Assembly: GCF_012910955.1 (NCBI RefSeq)
Contig: NZ_WTVQ01000001.1
Span: forward strand, 1 to 64,000
Source of the DNA: Aromatoleum diolicum
GTDB taxonomy: Bacteria; Pseudomonadota; Gammaproteobacteria; Burkholderiales; Rhodocyclaceae
Direction of reading: 5' to 3'
Length of the DNA: 64,000 nucleotides
Numbering within the stretch: the stretch's first letter is position 1; each line of letters begins with the position of its first letter. Shown piece by piece: positions 10,370 to 21,342 of this stretch. Both the position numbers and the translations under genes were made by a program. The notes under the pieces were generated by a model. That model was not told where the DNA came from. It was given only the letters and a program-made list of their open reading frames with translations, and made no database searches.

Positions 10370-10816
10370 ATGCCTATGAACGTCCGCGTCATCGCGCTTG
10401 CCGCCGCACTGGCCCTGCCAGCCGCCTTTGCGCACGCGATCGACTACCGCTCGGTCGCAGAGCCGGCAATCCTGTTCGACTCGCCGTCGGAGAAGGGCAG
10501 GCGCCTGTTCATCGTCACGCCGGGCACCCCGGTCGAGGTGGTCGTCAGCCTCGACAAATGGGTCAAGGTGCGCGATGCGGGCGGATCCATCAACTGGATC
10601 GAGCGCCGCGTACTCTCCGACAAGCGCACTGTCATGGTGACGAGCGCGCGCGCGATCGTGAAACAGCGTGGCGCCGTCGATGCCCCGCCGGCCTTCGAAG
10701 CGGTAAAGGACGTCGTGCTCGAAGTCACCGGCAGTGCTGCGGACGGCTGGCTCCCGGTGCGGCACAAGGACGGCGCGTCGGGATTTGTCCGCGTCACCGA
10801 GGTGTGGGGACTTTGA
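10370..10816 (+). CDS. Secreted SH3-domain protein
   Basis: A 148-residue protein with a cleavable signal peptide (VIALAAALALPAAFAHA) and a bacterial SH3-like fold (VAEPAILFDSPSEKGRR, VVVSLDKWVKVRDAGGSINWIERR). Such domains usually bind peptidoglycan or act as periplasmic adaptors. The exact role is unknown. It starts 5 bp after secB, and its stop overlaps the gpsA start, so it is part of the operon. ATG 10376 is an alternative start. Confidence 0.83.
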   Translation: MPMNVRVIALAAALALPAAFAHAIDYRSVAEPAILFDSPSEKGRRLFIVTPGTPVEVVVSLDKWVKVRDAGGSINWIERRVLSDKRTVMVTSARAIVKQRGAVDAPPAFEAVKDVVLEVTGSAADGWLPVRHKDGASGFVRVTEVWGL

Positions 10817-11808
10817 TCACCAAGAGGATCGCAGTGTTCGGCGCCGGTGCCTGGGGCACCGCGCTGGCGCTGGCATTCAGTGCCCGGCACAACGTAATCC
10901 TGTGGGGGCGCGACGCCCGACACATCGACAGTCTTGTCGCAACACGCAGCAACACACGCTATCTGCCGGATGTTCCGCTGCCCTCAGCCCTCGATCTGAC
11001 GGCGGATTTCGAGACCGCGGCACGTGGCGCGGACCTGCATCTGGTGGTCACTCCGTTGGCCGGCCTGCGTGACGCGGCGGGGAGACTGCGCCGCACCCGG
11101 CCTGATACCGCACTGATCTGGGCATGTAAAGGCCTGGAGGCGGGGAGCGGCAAGCTGCCTCACGAAATCGTCAGCGAAGAGCTCGGCCCGGGCGCCGCCT
11201 GCGGCGTACTCACCGGGCCGAGTTTTGCCGCCGAGGTCGCCCGCGGATTGCCCACCGCCGTGACGCTCGCCGCCAGCGACACCGGATTCGCCCAGGATTG
11301 GGCACGCATCCTGCACCAGCCGCGGCTGCGCATCTACGCAAACTCGGACGTCGTCGGAGCAGAGATCGGGGGGGCAATCAAGAACGTACTTGCGATCGCC
11401 GCGGGCGTTTCCGACGGCATGGGCTTCGGGCTCAACGCCCGAGCAGCGCTCGTCACCCGCGGACTGGCGGAGATCGCCCGCCTCGCCACGGCACTCGGCG
11501 GACGCGCGGAAACCCTGATGGGGCTTGCCGGCATGGGGGACCTGATCCTGACCTGCACCGGCGACCTGTCGCGCAACCGGCGCGTGGGCTTGGCACTGGC
11601 CCAGGGCAAGACACTGGATGAAATCCTCGGCGAACTCGGCCATGTTGCCGAGGGAGTATCGACGGCACGCGAGGTAGTCACGCTGGCGAGCCGGCATGGT
11701 GTGCAGATGCCGCTGTGCGCAGCGGTCGACACGCTATTGCACGGCAACCGCCTTGGACCACGCGAAGTCGTCGAGCAATTGCTGTCACGCGAACCGACAC
11801 ACGAATAG
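10813..11808 (+). CDS. gpsA: NAD(P)H-dependent glycerol-3-phosphate dehydrogenase
   Basis: Makes sn-glycerol 3-phosphate for phospholipid synthesis. The Rossmann motif VFGAGAWGTALA starts at about residue 8, and the catalytic region GGAIKNVLAIAAG and the LTGPSFAAE segment are present. The frame is open from 10558, but homology begins at KRIAVFGAG, so the TTG at 10813 (331 residues) was chosen; it overlaps the stop of the SH3 gene. It is convergent with trmL. Confidence 0.94.
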   Translation: MITKRIAVFGAGAWGTALALAFSARHNVILWGRDARHIDSLVATRSNTRYLPDVPLPSALDLTADFETAARGADLHLVVTPLAGLRDAAGRLRRTRPDTALIWACKGLEAGSGKLPHEIVSEELGPGAACGVLTGPSFAAEVARGLPTAVTLAASDTGFAQDWARILHQPRLRIYANSDVVGAEIGGAIKNVLAIAAGVSDGMGFGLNARAALVTRGLAEIARLATALGGRAETLMGLAGMGDLILTCTGDLSRNRRVGLALAQGKTLDEILGELGHVAEGVSTAREVVTLASRHGVQMPLCAAVDTLLHGNRLGPREVVEQLLSREPTHE

Positions 11809-11865
11809 CCGCGCCACCCGGCACGCCGTCCGCTCTCGCCCGAGGCGGGGCGCCGCTGCGCCCAC

Positions 11866-12330
11866 TCAGGCCGCGCCCGAAAATCCCAGCTGCCGCCACG
11901 CCTCAAAAACCACCACCGCGACTGCATTGGACAGATTCACACTGCGATTTGACGGGCACATCGGAATCCGCAGAGTGTTTGCCTCGGGCAGGGATGCCAG
12001 CACCTCGGCCGGCAGACCGGCGGTCTCGCGACCAAACAGCAGCACATCCCCTTCGCGGTATTCAATGCGATCGTAGCGCCGTGCCCCCCGCGTACTCAGC
12101 GCGAACATGCGACGACCCGCCAGCGCGCGCAGGCACGCATCCCAGTCGTCATGCACGCTCACACGCGCCAGGTCATGGTAATCGAGGCCGGCACGCGCCA
12201 GCTGCCGATCCGAAAGATCGAAGCCCAGCGGGCGAACCAGATGCAGATGCGCCCCGGTATTGGCCGCGAGGCGGATGGAATTGCCCGTATTGGGCGGAAT
12301 TTCGGGCTGAAAGAGAACGATATCGAGCAT
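11866..12330 (-). CDS. trmL: tRNA (cytidine/uridine-2'-O-)-methyltransferase TrmL
   Basis: SPOUT-class methyltransferase that modifies the wobble base of certain leucine tRNAs. The 154-residue sequence begins MLDIVLFQPEIPPNTGN, the family signature, and carries LLFGRETAGLP and the RIPMCPSNRSVNLSNAVAVV knot. It starts 1 bp after comF on the minus strand, and the two are probably co-transcribed. Confidence 0.95.
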   Translation of the reverse strand: MLDIVLFQPEIPPNTGNSIRLAANTGAHLHLVRPLGFDLSDRQLARAGLDYHDLARVSVHDDWDACLRALAGRRMFALSTRGARRYDRIEYREGDVLLFGRETAGLPAEVLASLPEANTLRIPMCPSNRSVNLSNAVAVVVFEAWRQLGFSGAA

Positions 12331-12331
12331 G

Positions 12332-13042
12332 TCAGACTGGCAAAGGGGTGCGTGCTACCACGCGGTTTTCCACGCGGGCGGCGCCATGGGACTTGAGTGT
12401 ACGGGCGAGTTCGTCGAGGGTCGCGCCGGTGGTCATCACGTCGTCGATGACCACCACTGTCTTGCCGCGAAAAGACACGTCACAGCGAAAAGCCCCGCGC
12501 ATATTGACGCGTCGCTCGGTCCACGGCAAGGATGCCTGCGCAGCGGTATCGCGCACCCGGCACACACCGTCCAGTTCAAGCGGCAATTCCCATGCCCGCG
12601 CCAGCGGGCGCGCAATCTCCGCCGCCTGATTGAAGCCACGCTGTCGCAAGCGGTTGAAATGCAACGGCATCGGCACGATCACGACCTCACCTTCGGGCGG
12701 GCTCAGCGGCTGCAGCGCCTGCGCGAAGAAGCCCGAAACCGCGAGCCGGTGTCGATACTTGAGGGCGCGGACCAGCCGATCGACGGGAAACACATACGAC
12801 AGGGCCGCAAAAGTCGCATCGAAGGCGGGCGCCTGACGCTGGCAACGCCCGCAGATCAGGCCGCCATCGACGGGAATGGCACATACCGGACAGGACGGCA
12901 ATTGATGCGGCAAGGCGTCGAGACAGGTCGTGCAGACCAGGCCAGGACCAGCACGGTGGCCGCAAACGAAGCAATCATTGGGCAGCAATTTCTCGGCAAG
13001 GAGCCCCGAAGCATCGCGCAGCAGATCGAGCAGGTTTGACAA
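12332..13042 (-). CDS. comF: ComF family phosphoribosyltransferase-like protein
   Basis: A 236-residue ComF/GntX-type protein. The N-terminal zinc-ribbon region has several CxxC pairs (CFVC, CTTC, CPVC, CGRC). The C-terminal PRTase domain has the PRPP loop VVVIDDVMTTGATLDE. These proteins are linked to DNA uptake or use of DNA as nutrient, but the biochemical activity is not well defined. It is divergent from bioB, a common arrangement. Confidence 0.92.
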   Translation of the reverse strand: MSNLLDLLRDASGLLAEKLLPNDCFVCGHRAGPGLVCTTCLDALPHQLPSCPVCAIPVDGGLICGRCQRQAPAFDATFAALSYVFPVDRLVRALKYRHRLAVSGFFAQALQPLSPPEGEVVIVPMPLHFNRLRQRGFNQAAEIARPLARAWELPLELDGVCRVRDTAAQASLPWTERRVNMRGAFRCDVSFRGKTVVVIDDVMTTGATLDELARTLKSHGAARVENRVVARTPLPV

Positions 13043-13099
13043 GATTTCAGCGAATGAAGGAACATGGGAAGCTTCGCATTACATCCCGGAACAGCTTTC

Positions 13100-14092
13100 A
13101 TGACAATGACTTCCTCGTGCCAGAAACAAGACATCCCGGCCCCAGGCAAGGCCATTCACCGCAAGAAATGGGCCGTCGCTGAGGTCGAGGCACTGTACGA
13201 GCTGCCGTTCATGGACCTGGTGTTCCGCGCCCAGCAGGTGCACCGTGAACATTTCGACGCCAACGCCGTCCAGCGCTCGACGCTGCTATCGATCAAGACA
13301 GGAGGCTGCTCGGAAGACTGCAGCTACTGCTCGCAATCCGCACGCCACAAGACCGAACTCGAGCGCGAACAGCTGATGCGCGTTGCGGAAGTCGTCGAGC
13401 AGGCCAAGGCCGCGAAGGCCAAGGGCGCGTCACGCTTCTGCATGGGTGCCGCGTGGCGCAGCCCCAAGGAACGCGACATGGCGGCCGTGCTCGCCATGGT
13501 GCGCGAGGTGAAGGCGCTCGGGATGGAAACCTGCGTCACGCTCGGCATGCTCAAAGGCGACCAGGCCCTGCAACTGAAGGACGCCGGGCTCGACTACTAC
13601 AACCACAACATCGACACGGCCCCCGAGTACTACGACAAGGTGATCACCACCCACACGCTCGCAGACCGTCTCGACACCCTTGACCAGGTGCGCAACGCCG
13701 GCATCAATGTATGCTCCGGGGGCATCGTCGGCATGGGCGAAGGACGCTCCGGTCGCGCCGGCCTGCTGGCCCAGCTCGCGAACATGGATCCGCCGCCCGA
13801 GTCGGTGCCGATCAACAACCTCGTCGCCATCCCGGGCACCCCGCTCGCCGGTGCCGAAAAGCTCGACCCGTTCGAATTCGTGCGCACCGTCGCCGCCGCC
13901 CGCATCATGATGCCGACCAGCATGGTGCGCCTGTCCGCCGGCCGCGAGCAGATGAGCGACGAACTGCAGGCGCTGTGCTTCATGGCCGGCGCCAACTCGA
14001 TCTTCTACGGCGACCGCCTGCTGACCACCGACAACCCCGGCGCCGACCACGACGAGGCACTGTTCGCGCGGCTCGGCCTGCATCCGTTCTGA
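13100..14092 (+). CDS. bioB: Biotin synthase
   Basis: Radical SAM enzyme that inserts sulfur into dethiobiotin. The radical SAM cluster motif CSEDCSYC is present near residue 70, along with the [13 protein letters not shown] and SGGIVGMGE segments. Homology starts at the [14 protein letters not shown] region, so the ATG at 13100 (330 residues) was chosen; an in-frame ATG at 13064 is possible but has poorer SD spacing. bioC follows after 19 bp. Confidence 0.95.
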   Translation: MTMTSSCQKQDIPAPGKAIHRKKWAVAEVEALYELPFMDLVFRAQQVHREHFDANAVQRSTLLSIKTGGCSEDCSYCSQSARHKTELEREQLMRVAEVVEQAKAAKAKGASRFCMGAAWRSPKERDMAAVLAMVREVKALGMETCVTLGMLKGDQALQLKDAGLDYYNHNIDTAPEYYDKVITTHTLADRLDTLDQVRNAGINVCSGGIVGMGEGRSGRAGLLAQLANMDPPPESVPINNLVAIPGTPLAGAEKLDPFEFVRTVAAARIMMPTSMVRLSAGREQMSDELQALCFMAGANSIFYGDRLLTTDNPGADHDEALFARLGLHPF

Positions 14093-14111
14093 AAGACTGC
14101 GGGCACGCCCG

Positions 14112-15005
14112 ATGGCCGATGACGCCGACTTCGCTCTCGAACGCCGGCTCCTGATCCGGCGCTTCGGCCGGGCCGCCGCGACCTACGACGAGGTCGCGGT
14201 GCTCGCCCGCGAGGTCGCGCGGCGCATGGACGAACGGCTCGACTACATCCGCATCGAGCCCAAGCGCATCCTTGACCTGGGCTGCGGCACGGGCACCGAT
14301 TTCGATATGCTGGGCAAGCGTTTTCCCGCGGCGCAGCGCTTCGGTGCCGATTTTGCGCTGCCAATGCTTGAGCGGGCACGCGGCGAGCGCGGCCTGCTGA
14401 GTCGCCTGCGCGCGCTGGGCCGGCCCACACCGCCTGCCCTCGCCTGCGCCGACGCGACAGCGCTGCCGTTCGCACGCGCCAGCATGTCGCTGGTGTGGTC
14501 GAACCTGATGCTCAACTGGCTCGCCGACCCCTTGCCGGCGCTGCGCGAAATGCATCGCGTGCTCGAAGTCGACGGCATGCTAATGTTTTCCACGCTGGGC
14601 CCCGACACCCTGCGCGAATTGCGCGCCGCGCTGCCTGCCACGCGGGGCGAGCGCGTGCATCGCTTCATCGACATGCATGACCTCGGCGATGCGCTGGTAC
14701 AGGCCGGCTTTTCGGACCCCGTCATGGACATGGAAGTGCTGACGCTGACCTACCCGGATGTCGATGAACTGCTGCGCGACCTGCGTCAGTCGGGCAGCGC
14801 CAACGCCAGCACTGAACGTCCGCGCGGACTGGCCGGAAAGGTCAGCTGGGATGCCGCACGCCAGTCCCTCACTGCGCTACGCCGCGAGGGCAGACTGCCC
14901 GCCACCTTCGAAGTGATACAGGGCCATGCATGGAAGGTTCAGCCCAAAACCACTGACGACGGCCGCGCGGTGATCCGTTTCCAGCCCCGCCCGGCAAAGG
15001 GGTAA
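14112..15005 (+). CDS. bioC: Malonyl-[acyl-carrier protein] O-methyltransferase BioC
   Basis: SAM-dependent methyltransferase that starts biotin synthesis by capping malonyl-ACP. Motif I is LDLGCGTGTD, and the region SLVWSNLMLNWLADP fits BioC. The N-terminal RRFGRAAATYDEVAVL matches the family opening. Length is 297 residues. Placement right after bioB supports BioC over a generic methyltransferase. Confidence 0.9.
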   Translation: MADDADFALERRLLIRRFGRAAATYDEVAVLAREVARRMDERLDYIRIEPKRILDLGCGTGTDFDMLGKRFPAAQRFGADFALPMLERARGERGLLSRLRALGRPTPPALACADATALPFARASMSLVWSNLMLNWLADPLPALREMHRVLEVDGMLMFSTLGPDTLRELRAALPATRGERVHRFIDMHDLGDALVQAGFSDPVMDMEVLTLTYPDVDELLRDLRQSGSANASTERPRGLAGKVSWDAARQSLTALRREGRLPATFEVIQGHAWKVQPKTTDDGRAVIRFQPRPAKG

Positions 15006-15012
15006 GGGCGGC

Positions 15013-15672
15013 GTGAGCCACGTACCCGCAGGACCAGTATGGTTGTTCGACCTGGACAACACACTGCACAACGCCAGCGCACATATCTTCCCGCACATCA
15101 ATCGCAGCATGACGGCCTACCTCGAGCAGCATCTGTCGCTGAGCGGCGAAGAAGCCAATGCGCTGCGCATCCATTACTGGCATCGCTACGGCGCCACGCT
15201 CACCGGCCTGGTGCGGCACCACGGCACCAACCCGCATCACTTCCTCGAAGCGACACATCGCTTCGACACGCTGCACGCCATGATGGTGTTCGAACGCGCC
15301 TTGGGCGCGCTGCTGCGCCGGCTGCCCGGCCGCAAGATCGTGTTCTCGAACGGCCCGCAGCGCTATGCCGAAGCCGTCCTCGACGCCATGGGCATGCGGC
15401 GGCATTTCGATGACGTGTATGGCATCGAACGGATGCGCTTCCAACCCAAGCCAGGCGTCCAGGCTTTCCGCCATCTGCTGCACGACCACCGACTCAAGCC
15501 GCAGCGCTGCATCCTGATCGAGGATTCGGCGGACAACCTGCGCACCGCCAGACGCCTCGGCATGAAGACCGTGCTGGTCGGCCGCGGCGCGAAAAGGCCG
15601 GCCTACGTCGACGTCAGGATCTCTTCCATTCTCGATCTGCGCCGCGCAGCCGGCCGATTGCTGCCCCGTTGA
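15013..15672 (+). CDS. HAD-family pyrimidine 5'-nucleotidase-like phosphatase
   Basis: A 219-residue HAD hydrolase. The nucleophile motif DLDNT has D13 and D15, motif II is VFSNGPQRYA, and motif III/IV reads KPGVQAF then LIEDSADN. This pattern is the SDT1/YjjG-like pyrimidine 5'-nucleotidase subgroup (substrate inferred, not shown). The start is GTG at 15013, 7 bp after the bioC stop. It is convergent with hemB. Confidence 0.85.
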   Translation: MSHVPAGPVWLFDLDNTLHNASAHIFPHINRSMTAYLEQHLSLSGEEANALRIHYWHRYGATLTGLVRHHGTNPHHFLEATHRFDTLHAMMVFERALGALLRRLPGRKIVFSNGPQRYAEAVLDAMGMRRHFDDVYGIERMRFQPKPGVQAFRHLLHDHRLKPQRCILIEDSADNLRTARRLGMKTVLVGRGAKRPAYVDVRISSILDLRRAAGRLLPR

Positions 15673-15690
15673 CGGGCCGGGGCGGTGCCC

Positions 15691-16903
<1,213 letters not shown>

Positions 16904-16908
<5 letters not shown>

Positions 16909-17554
16909 TTCCGGCCGCACGCAACTGCGCAGTGGTCGGGATTGCCGGCAGATCCTCCGTTGGCAAGTTCAGCCAGCCGGCGACCTTGTGCTCAACCTCT
17001 TCCATGCCGATCTTCTTCAGGCTCGAAAACAGCTGCACGCTGATTTGCGGCCCCAGTACAGCCACTTCGCGACGCACTGCAGCCAGCGTTGCGGCAGCTT
17101 CATTGCGCGATAGCTTGTCCGATTTGGTCAGCAGGGCATGAATCGGACGCCCGCTCGGCACGAACCAGTCGATCATCTGGCGGTCCAGCGGCGTCAACGG
17201 ATGGCGAGAATCCATGATCAGCACCAGTCCGATCAGGTTTTCGCGCTTGCGTAGATAGTTCTCCAGCAGACCCTGCCACTGCCGACGAATGGCTTCGGGG
17301 ACCTTGGCGTAGCCGTAGCCCGGCAAGTCCACCAGCACCGCGCCGCAGTCCAGACGGAAGAAGTTGATCAGCTGAGTGCGTCCCGGCGTCTTCGATACGA
17401 ATGCCAATCGCGTATGATCGGCCAGCGTATTGATGGCACTCGACTTGCCGGCATTCGAACGCCCCGCGAATGCAATTTCAGGGCCGTTCGCAATGGGCAG
17501 ATCACCTGATTTTGCGATGGAAATTTCAAATTTTGCGTTGCGGAATATGGGCAT
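16904..17554 (-). CDS. engB: Ribosome biogenesis GTP-binding protein EngB (YsxC/YihA)
   Basis: Essential GTPase involved in large ribosomal subunit assembly. The G1 loop GRSNAGKSS is at residues 31-39. Also seen are [11 protein letters not shown] (G3), LTKSDKL (G4) and the [11 protein letters not shown]-terminal segment. ATG 17554 (216 residues, [10 protein letters not shown]) matches betaproteobacterial homologues; the frame extends to 17599 into the cytochrome promoter. Its stop codon overlaps the T-tract of the opposite-strand terminator. Confidence 0.95.
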
Positions 17555-17600
17555 CGGGGAAACAGTCGGGAACGCGGATTGGTTTGCGGGATGGCCCACA

Positions 17601-17635
17601 TTGCATCGCGCAAAACGGGGTACCTAGTATAGAAT
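17601..17635 (+). promoter_or_regulatory. Candidate sigma-70 promoter of cytochrome c4 gene
   Basis: TTGCAT at 17601-17606 with overlapping -10 options TAGTAT (17625-17630, 18-bp spacing) and TATAGA (17628-17633). It lies about 45 bp before the ATG in the engB/cytochrome divergent gap. Confidence 0.45.
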
Positions 17636-17676
17636 ACCGCGTTTGCGATAACCACTCACGGCTTTCTGAGGACACC

Positions 17677-18303
17677 ATGATCAAGCGTTCCCTGCTGCTC
17701 TCGCTGCTGCTGGTTGCAGGCGGCCTTCACGCCCAAGACCAGACTCCCGACCTCGCCAAGGCGAAACAGACCGCCGAGACTCTCTGCGCGGGATGCCATG
17801 GCGCCGACGGCAACAGCCCGATTCCGGTCAACCCTAAACTGGCGGGCCAGCATCCTGACTACCTGTTCAAGCAGCTGAAGAACTTCAAGGGCTGGAACGG
17901 CAAACCGGCAGAGCGCGAGAACCCGATCATGGGCGGCATGGTTGCCGCACTTGAAGAGGCCGACATGAAGGCGCTGGCGATCCATTTTTCGTCGCAAACC
18001 CTGCAGCCCGACGCGGCGAAGAACGCCGAACTGGCCAAGCTCGGCCAGAATATCTGGCGCGCCGGCATCCCGACCAAGGGCGTCCCCGCCTGTGCCGGCT
18101 GCCACGGCCCGGCCGGTGCCGGTTTGCCCGCTCAGTACCCGCGCCTCGCCGGTCAGTATGCCGATTACACTGAAACGCAACTGAAAGCGTTCCGCGACGG
18201 CGTGCGCAAGAACGACCCGGCGCAGATGATGCAGACGATCGCGCTGAAGATGACTGACCCGGAAATGAAAGCCGTCGCCGACTACGCTGCGGGCCTGCGT
18301 TAA
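17677..18303 (+). CDS. Dihaem cytochrome c4
   Basis: Periplasmic electron carrier of 208 residues. A signal peptide (LLLSLLLVAGGLHA) precedes two homologous cytochrome c domains, with haem-binding CAGCH at residues 37-41 and 139-143. The PKLAGQHPDYLFKQL and PRLAGQYADYTETQL repeats are characteristic of c4. These proteins feed electrons to terminal oxidases or denitrification enzymes. ATG 17677 gives the correct signal peptide; the frame is open from 17470. engB beside a c4 gene is typical of betaproteobacteria. Confidence 0.94.
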   Translation: MIKRSLLLSLLLVAGGLHAQDQTPDLAKAKQTAETLCAGCHGADGNSPIPVNPKLAGQHPDYLFKQLKNFKGWNGKPAERENPIMGGMVAALEEADMKALAIHFSSQTLQPDAAKNAELAKLGQNIWRAGIPTKGVPACAGCHGPAGAGLPAQYPRLAGQYADYTETQLKAFRDGVRKNDPAQMMQTIALKMTDPEMKAVADYAAGLR

Positions 18304-18335
18304 GCGTCACTGACCTCACCAGTGGGAAATCCCGG

Positions 18336-18366
18336 AAAGGGGTGGTCTGACCACCCCTTTTTCTTT
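18336..18366 (+). terminator. Rho-independent terminator after cytochrome c4
   Basis: A near-perfect inverted repeat (AAAGGGGTGGTC and GACCACCCCTTT) runs into TTTTTCTTTT, 33 bp after the cytochrome stop. Confidence 0.85.
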
Positions 18367-18516
18367 TCCACGAGGCCGCTCGGACCTCACCGTCCGACCC
18401 GAACACCTGTTTGCAGTGCAGCCATTCACCCGTAGCAGCAGATGAGACGATAATGGGCGCTCCAAGTACGCGCTCGCCGCGTGGCCACTGGGCCGTCGCA
18501 TCAAGGAAGGAGAGTC

Positions 18517-19770
18517 ATGGAACAGAAACCCGGGAGTCCTCGCGCCACCCGCTCGCCGAATCTCACTGCCGCCGAGGCACGCCGGGCGATCCTTGAACGC
18601 CTGGCGCCGGTCTCGGGCTGGGAGCGCGTCAACGTGCGCGGCGCCTTGGGCCGCGTGCTGGCCGAGGACGTGATCGCACCATGCAACGTTCCGGCGCACG
18701 ACAACTCGGCCATGGATGGTTATGCCGTGCGCTTCACCGACCTGGACGCCGCGGGCGAAACCACGCTGAGCGTGGTCGGCACCGCGTTCGCGGGCAAACC
18801 TTTTTCCGGCATGGTGGGGGCCGGCCAAGCGGTCCGGATCATGACCGGGGCGCCGATCCCGCAAGGAGCCGACACCATCGTGGTACAGGAAGTGACGCGC
18901 TCCGATCAGGGCAAGGTCTTCATCCCGGCCGGCCAGCGCGCAGGACAGAACCTGCGGCGCGCGGGCGAGGATCTCGCTCTCGGGAGCGTGGCGCTGCCGT
19001 CCGGCAAACGCTGCGGACCGGCCGAACTGGGCGTGGTCGCTTCACTCGGAATCGCCGAAGTAACAGTCCGTCGGCGCCTGCGCGTGGCGTTCTTCTCCAC
19101 CGGCGATGAACTCGCCTCAATCGGCAAGCCGCTGGCGCCAGGCGAAGTGTACGACAGCAACCGCTACACACTGTTCGGCGCACTCTCGCGTCTCGGCTGC
19201 GAATTGCTCGACATGGGCGTGGTGCGCGATGACCCGGCGGCCCTCGAGGCGGCGTTTCGCGAGGCGGCGTGCAGCGCTGATGTGATTCTCACCAGCGGCG
19301 GCGTGTCGGTCGGCGAGGCCGACTTCATTCGCGAACTCGTGAATCGACTCGGTGAAGTCGCCTTCTGGAAGATCGACATCAAGCCCGGCCGGCCCATGGC
19401 TTTCGGCCGCGTCGGCGACGCCTGGCTGTTCGGCCTGCCGGGAAATCCGGTGGCCGTGCTCGTCACCTTCTACCAGTTCGTGCAGGACGCCCTGCTCGCA
19501 CTGTCGGGCGTATCCCCGCTGCCTGAAGCCGTGATGCTCGACGCCATATGCCGCGACACCATCCGCAAGCAAGCGGGACGACGCGAGTTTCTGCGCGGCC
19601 GGCTCACGTTGACCGATGGCCGCCAGACCGTGCAACTGGCCGGTGCGCAGGGCTCCGGGATTCTAAGATCGATGTCGGAAGCGAACTGCTTCATCGTCTT
19701 GGCCGAGGATCGCGGCGACGTGACTGCCGGCGAGGCGGTGCAGGTCCAGGTTTTCGACGGTCTCGTATAA
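18517..19770 (+). CDS. moeA: Molybdopterin molybdenumtransferase
   Basis: Inserts molybdate into adenylylated molybdopterin. The 417-residue length and domain order (N-terminal MoeA_N, MPT-binding MoCF domain with SGGVSVGEADF and LPGNPVAVLV, then C-terminal beta-barrel) are standard. AAGGAAGGAG directly upstream fixes ATG 18517; the earlier in-frame ATG at 18481 has no such site. About 150 bp before the gene hold no other ORF. rpiA follows after 27 bp. Confidence 0.95.
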   Translation: MEQKPGSPRATRSPNLTAAEARRAILERLAPVSGWERVNVRGALGRVLAEDVIAPCNVPAHDNSAMDGYAVRFTDLDAAGETTLSVVGTAFAGKPFSGMVGAGQAVRIMTGAPIPQGADTIVVQEVTRSDQGKVFIPAGQRAGQNLRRAGEDLALGSVALPSGKRCGPAELGVVASLGIAEVTVRRRLRVAFFSTGDELASIGKPLAPGEVYDSNRYTLFGALSRLGCELLDMGVVRDDPAALEAAFREAACSADVILTSGGVSVGEADFIRELVNRLGEVAFWKIDIKPGRPMAFGRVGDAWLFGLPGNPVAVLVTFYQFVQDALLALSGVSPLPEAVMLDAICRDTIRKQAGRREFLRGRLTLTDGRQTVQLAGAQGSGILRSMSEANCFIVLAEDRGDVTAGEAVQVQVFDGLV

Positions 19771-19797
19771 CGCAGCCCCCAACAGGACGAACACCCC

Positions 19798-20466
19798 ATG
19801 ACCCAGGACGAACTGAAGAAAGCCGCGGCCCTTGCGGCGCTTGACTATGTCGAGGATGGCATGATTGTCGGCGTCGGCACCGGCTCCACCGTGAACCACT
19901 TCATCGACGGGCTGGCGGCAGTCAAGGAGCGCATCGCCGGTGCGGTATCGAGTTCGGAAGCCAGCGCGCGGCGCCTTCAGGCGCATGGCATCGCGCTGTT
20001 CGATTTGAACGACATCACCGATCTGCCCCTATACGTCGACGGTGCCGACGAGATCGATCACGGATTTGCGATGATCAAGGGCGGTGGCGGTGCGCTGACG
20101 CGCGAAAAGATCGTCGCGGCGGTGGCCAGGCGCTTCGTCTGCATATGCGATGCGACGAAGCTGGTCAGCTGTCTTGGGGCTTTCCCGCTGCCGGTGGAAG
20201 TTGTTCCAATGGCGCGCGCATACGTCGAACGCGAACTCGCGCTTCTTGGCGGCCGCCCAATGCTGCGCGAAGGCTTTGTCACCGACAACGGCAACGTGAT
20301 TGTCGACGTTCATGGGCTACGGATCACCGAACCACGGCAAGTCGAGAGCGAGATCAATCAAATCACCGGCGTCGTAACCAGCGGACTGTTCGCACGCCGC
20401 GGAGCCGATCTGCTGTTGCTGGCGACACCGAACGGCGTCGAGCGGCGCATCGCGATCGAATCGTAA
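19798..20466 (+). CDS. rpiA: Ribose-5-phosphate isomerase A
   Basis: Interconverts ribose 5-phosphate and ribulose 5-phosphate in the pentose phosphate and Calvin pathways. The 222-residue protein shows [37 protein letters not shown] and [12 protein letters not shown], all canonical RpiA motifs. It follows moeA by 27 bp and may be co-transcribed. Confidence 0.97.
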   Translation: MTQDELKKAAALAALDYVEDGMIVGVGTGSTVNHFIDGLAAVKERIAGAVSSSEASARRLQAHGIALFDLNDITDLPLYVDGADEIDHGFAMIKGGGGALTREKIVAAVARRFVCICDATKLVSCLGAFPLPVEVVPMARAYVERELALLGGRPMLREGFVTDNGNVIVDVHGLRITEPRQVESEINQITGVVTSGLFARRGADLLLLATPNGVERRIAIES

Positions 20467-20539
20467 TACTCTCGCGCGTCACCGCAACATTAACGTCACA
20501 TTCAACTGCTAGCCTCGCGCACTCCACCGGACCGGAACG

Positions 20540-21247
20540 ATGACGATGAACAAGCACACGTATTCTCAATTTGATACCGAACTGGAAGCGATCCGGAAAC
20601 GCCTGCTGGAGATGGGCGGACTGGTGGCGCAGCAGTTGACCCGCGCGATCGACGGCATCGGCACCAACGACATGCAGTTGCTTGAGCGGGTCATCGCGGA
20701 TGACCGGCACGTGAACGATGAGGAAGTCGCGCTCGACGACGCCTGCATTCACGTGATCGCCCGTCACGCACCGACTGCGGGCGATCTGCGCATGGTGATG
20801 ACGATGATCCAGATGATTACCGACCTCGAGCGCATCGGCGACGAGGCGAAGAAGATCGCCAAGGCGGGCCGTCAGATCGTCGACTCGGAATCGATCTTCG
20901 TGCCAAAGGTCGAATTGCGCCATGTCTCCAACATGGTGGTGGAGATGCTGCACGGGGCTCTTGACGCCTTTGCCCGCATGGACCCGTCCTCGTCGGCCGA
21001 GATCGTGCGCAAGGACAAGGAAGTCGACGCGATCTTCAAGGGCATCATGCGCCAGCTGATCACCTACATGATGGAGGACCCACGCCTCATCACCCGTTCG
21101 CTCGACGTGCTGTTCATTGCCAAGTCGATCGAACGGATCGGCGACCACGCCAAGAACGTGTCGGAATACGTGGTGTATATGGTCAATGGCCGCGATGTGC
21201 GCCACGAAGGCGTCGAAGCCCTGGAGCGGGCGGCCGGACCGCGCTGA
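20540..21247 (+). CDS. phoU: Phosphate signalling and transport accessory protein PhoU
   Basis: Cytosolic PhoU dimer that restrains the PhoR/PhoB response and Pst transport. The 235-residue protein contains two PhoU repeats, each with a metal-binding helix pattern (DLERIGDEAKKIAKAG and SIERIGDHAKNVSEYV). The pst transporter genes are not adjacent. A bidirectional terminator follows. MTMNKH has two possible ATGs, 20540 and 20546. Confidence 0.95.
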   Translation: MTMNKHTYSQFDTELEAIRKRLLEMGGLVAQQLTRAIDGIGTNDMQLLERVIADDRHVNDEEVALDDACIHVIARHAPTAGDLRMVMTMIQMITDLERIGDEAKKIAKAGRQIVDSESIFVPKVELRHVSNMVVEMLHGALDAFARMDPSSSAEIVRKDKEVDAIFKGIMRQLITYMMEDPRLITRSLDVLFIAKSIERIGDHAKNVSEYVVYMVNGRDVRHEGVEALERAAGPR

Positions 21248-21277
21248 AGGCGACGGCGCCGCATAGCCCGGCCAACA

Positions 21278-21317
21278 GAAAGCAAAAGGGATGGCCGCGG
21301 CCATCCCTTTTGCTTTC
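21278..21317. terminator. Bidirectional terminator between phoU and yggX-like gene
   Basis: A 19-bp perfect inverted repeat (21278-21296 and 21299-21317) with A-rich and T-rich flanks in its arms. It lies between convergent genes and could terminate both. Confidence 0.85.
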
Positions 21318-21342
21318 CCGAGCGGCGTCTCGCTGGGAAAAT

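Noticed and set aside
20477-20510. Pho-box-like repeats (CGTCAC twice, ACATT twice) before phoU
   Set aside because: Spacing of 17 and 11 bp and the base pattern do not fit the PhoB consensus well enough; could be chance.
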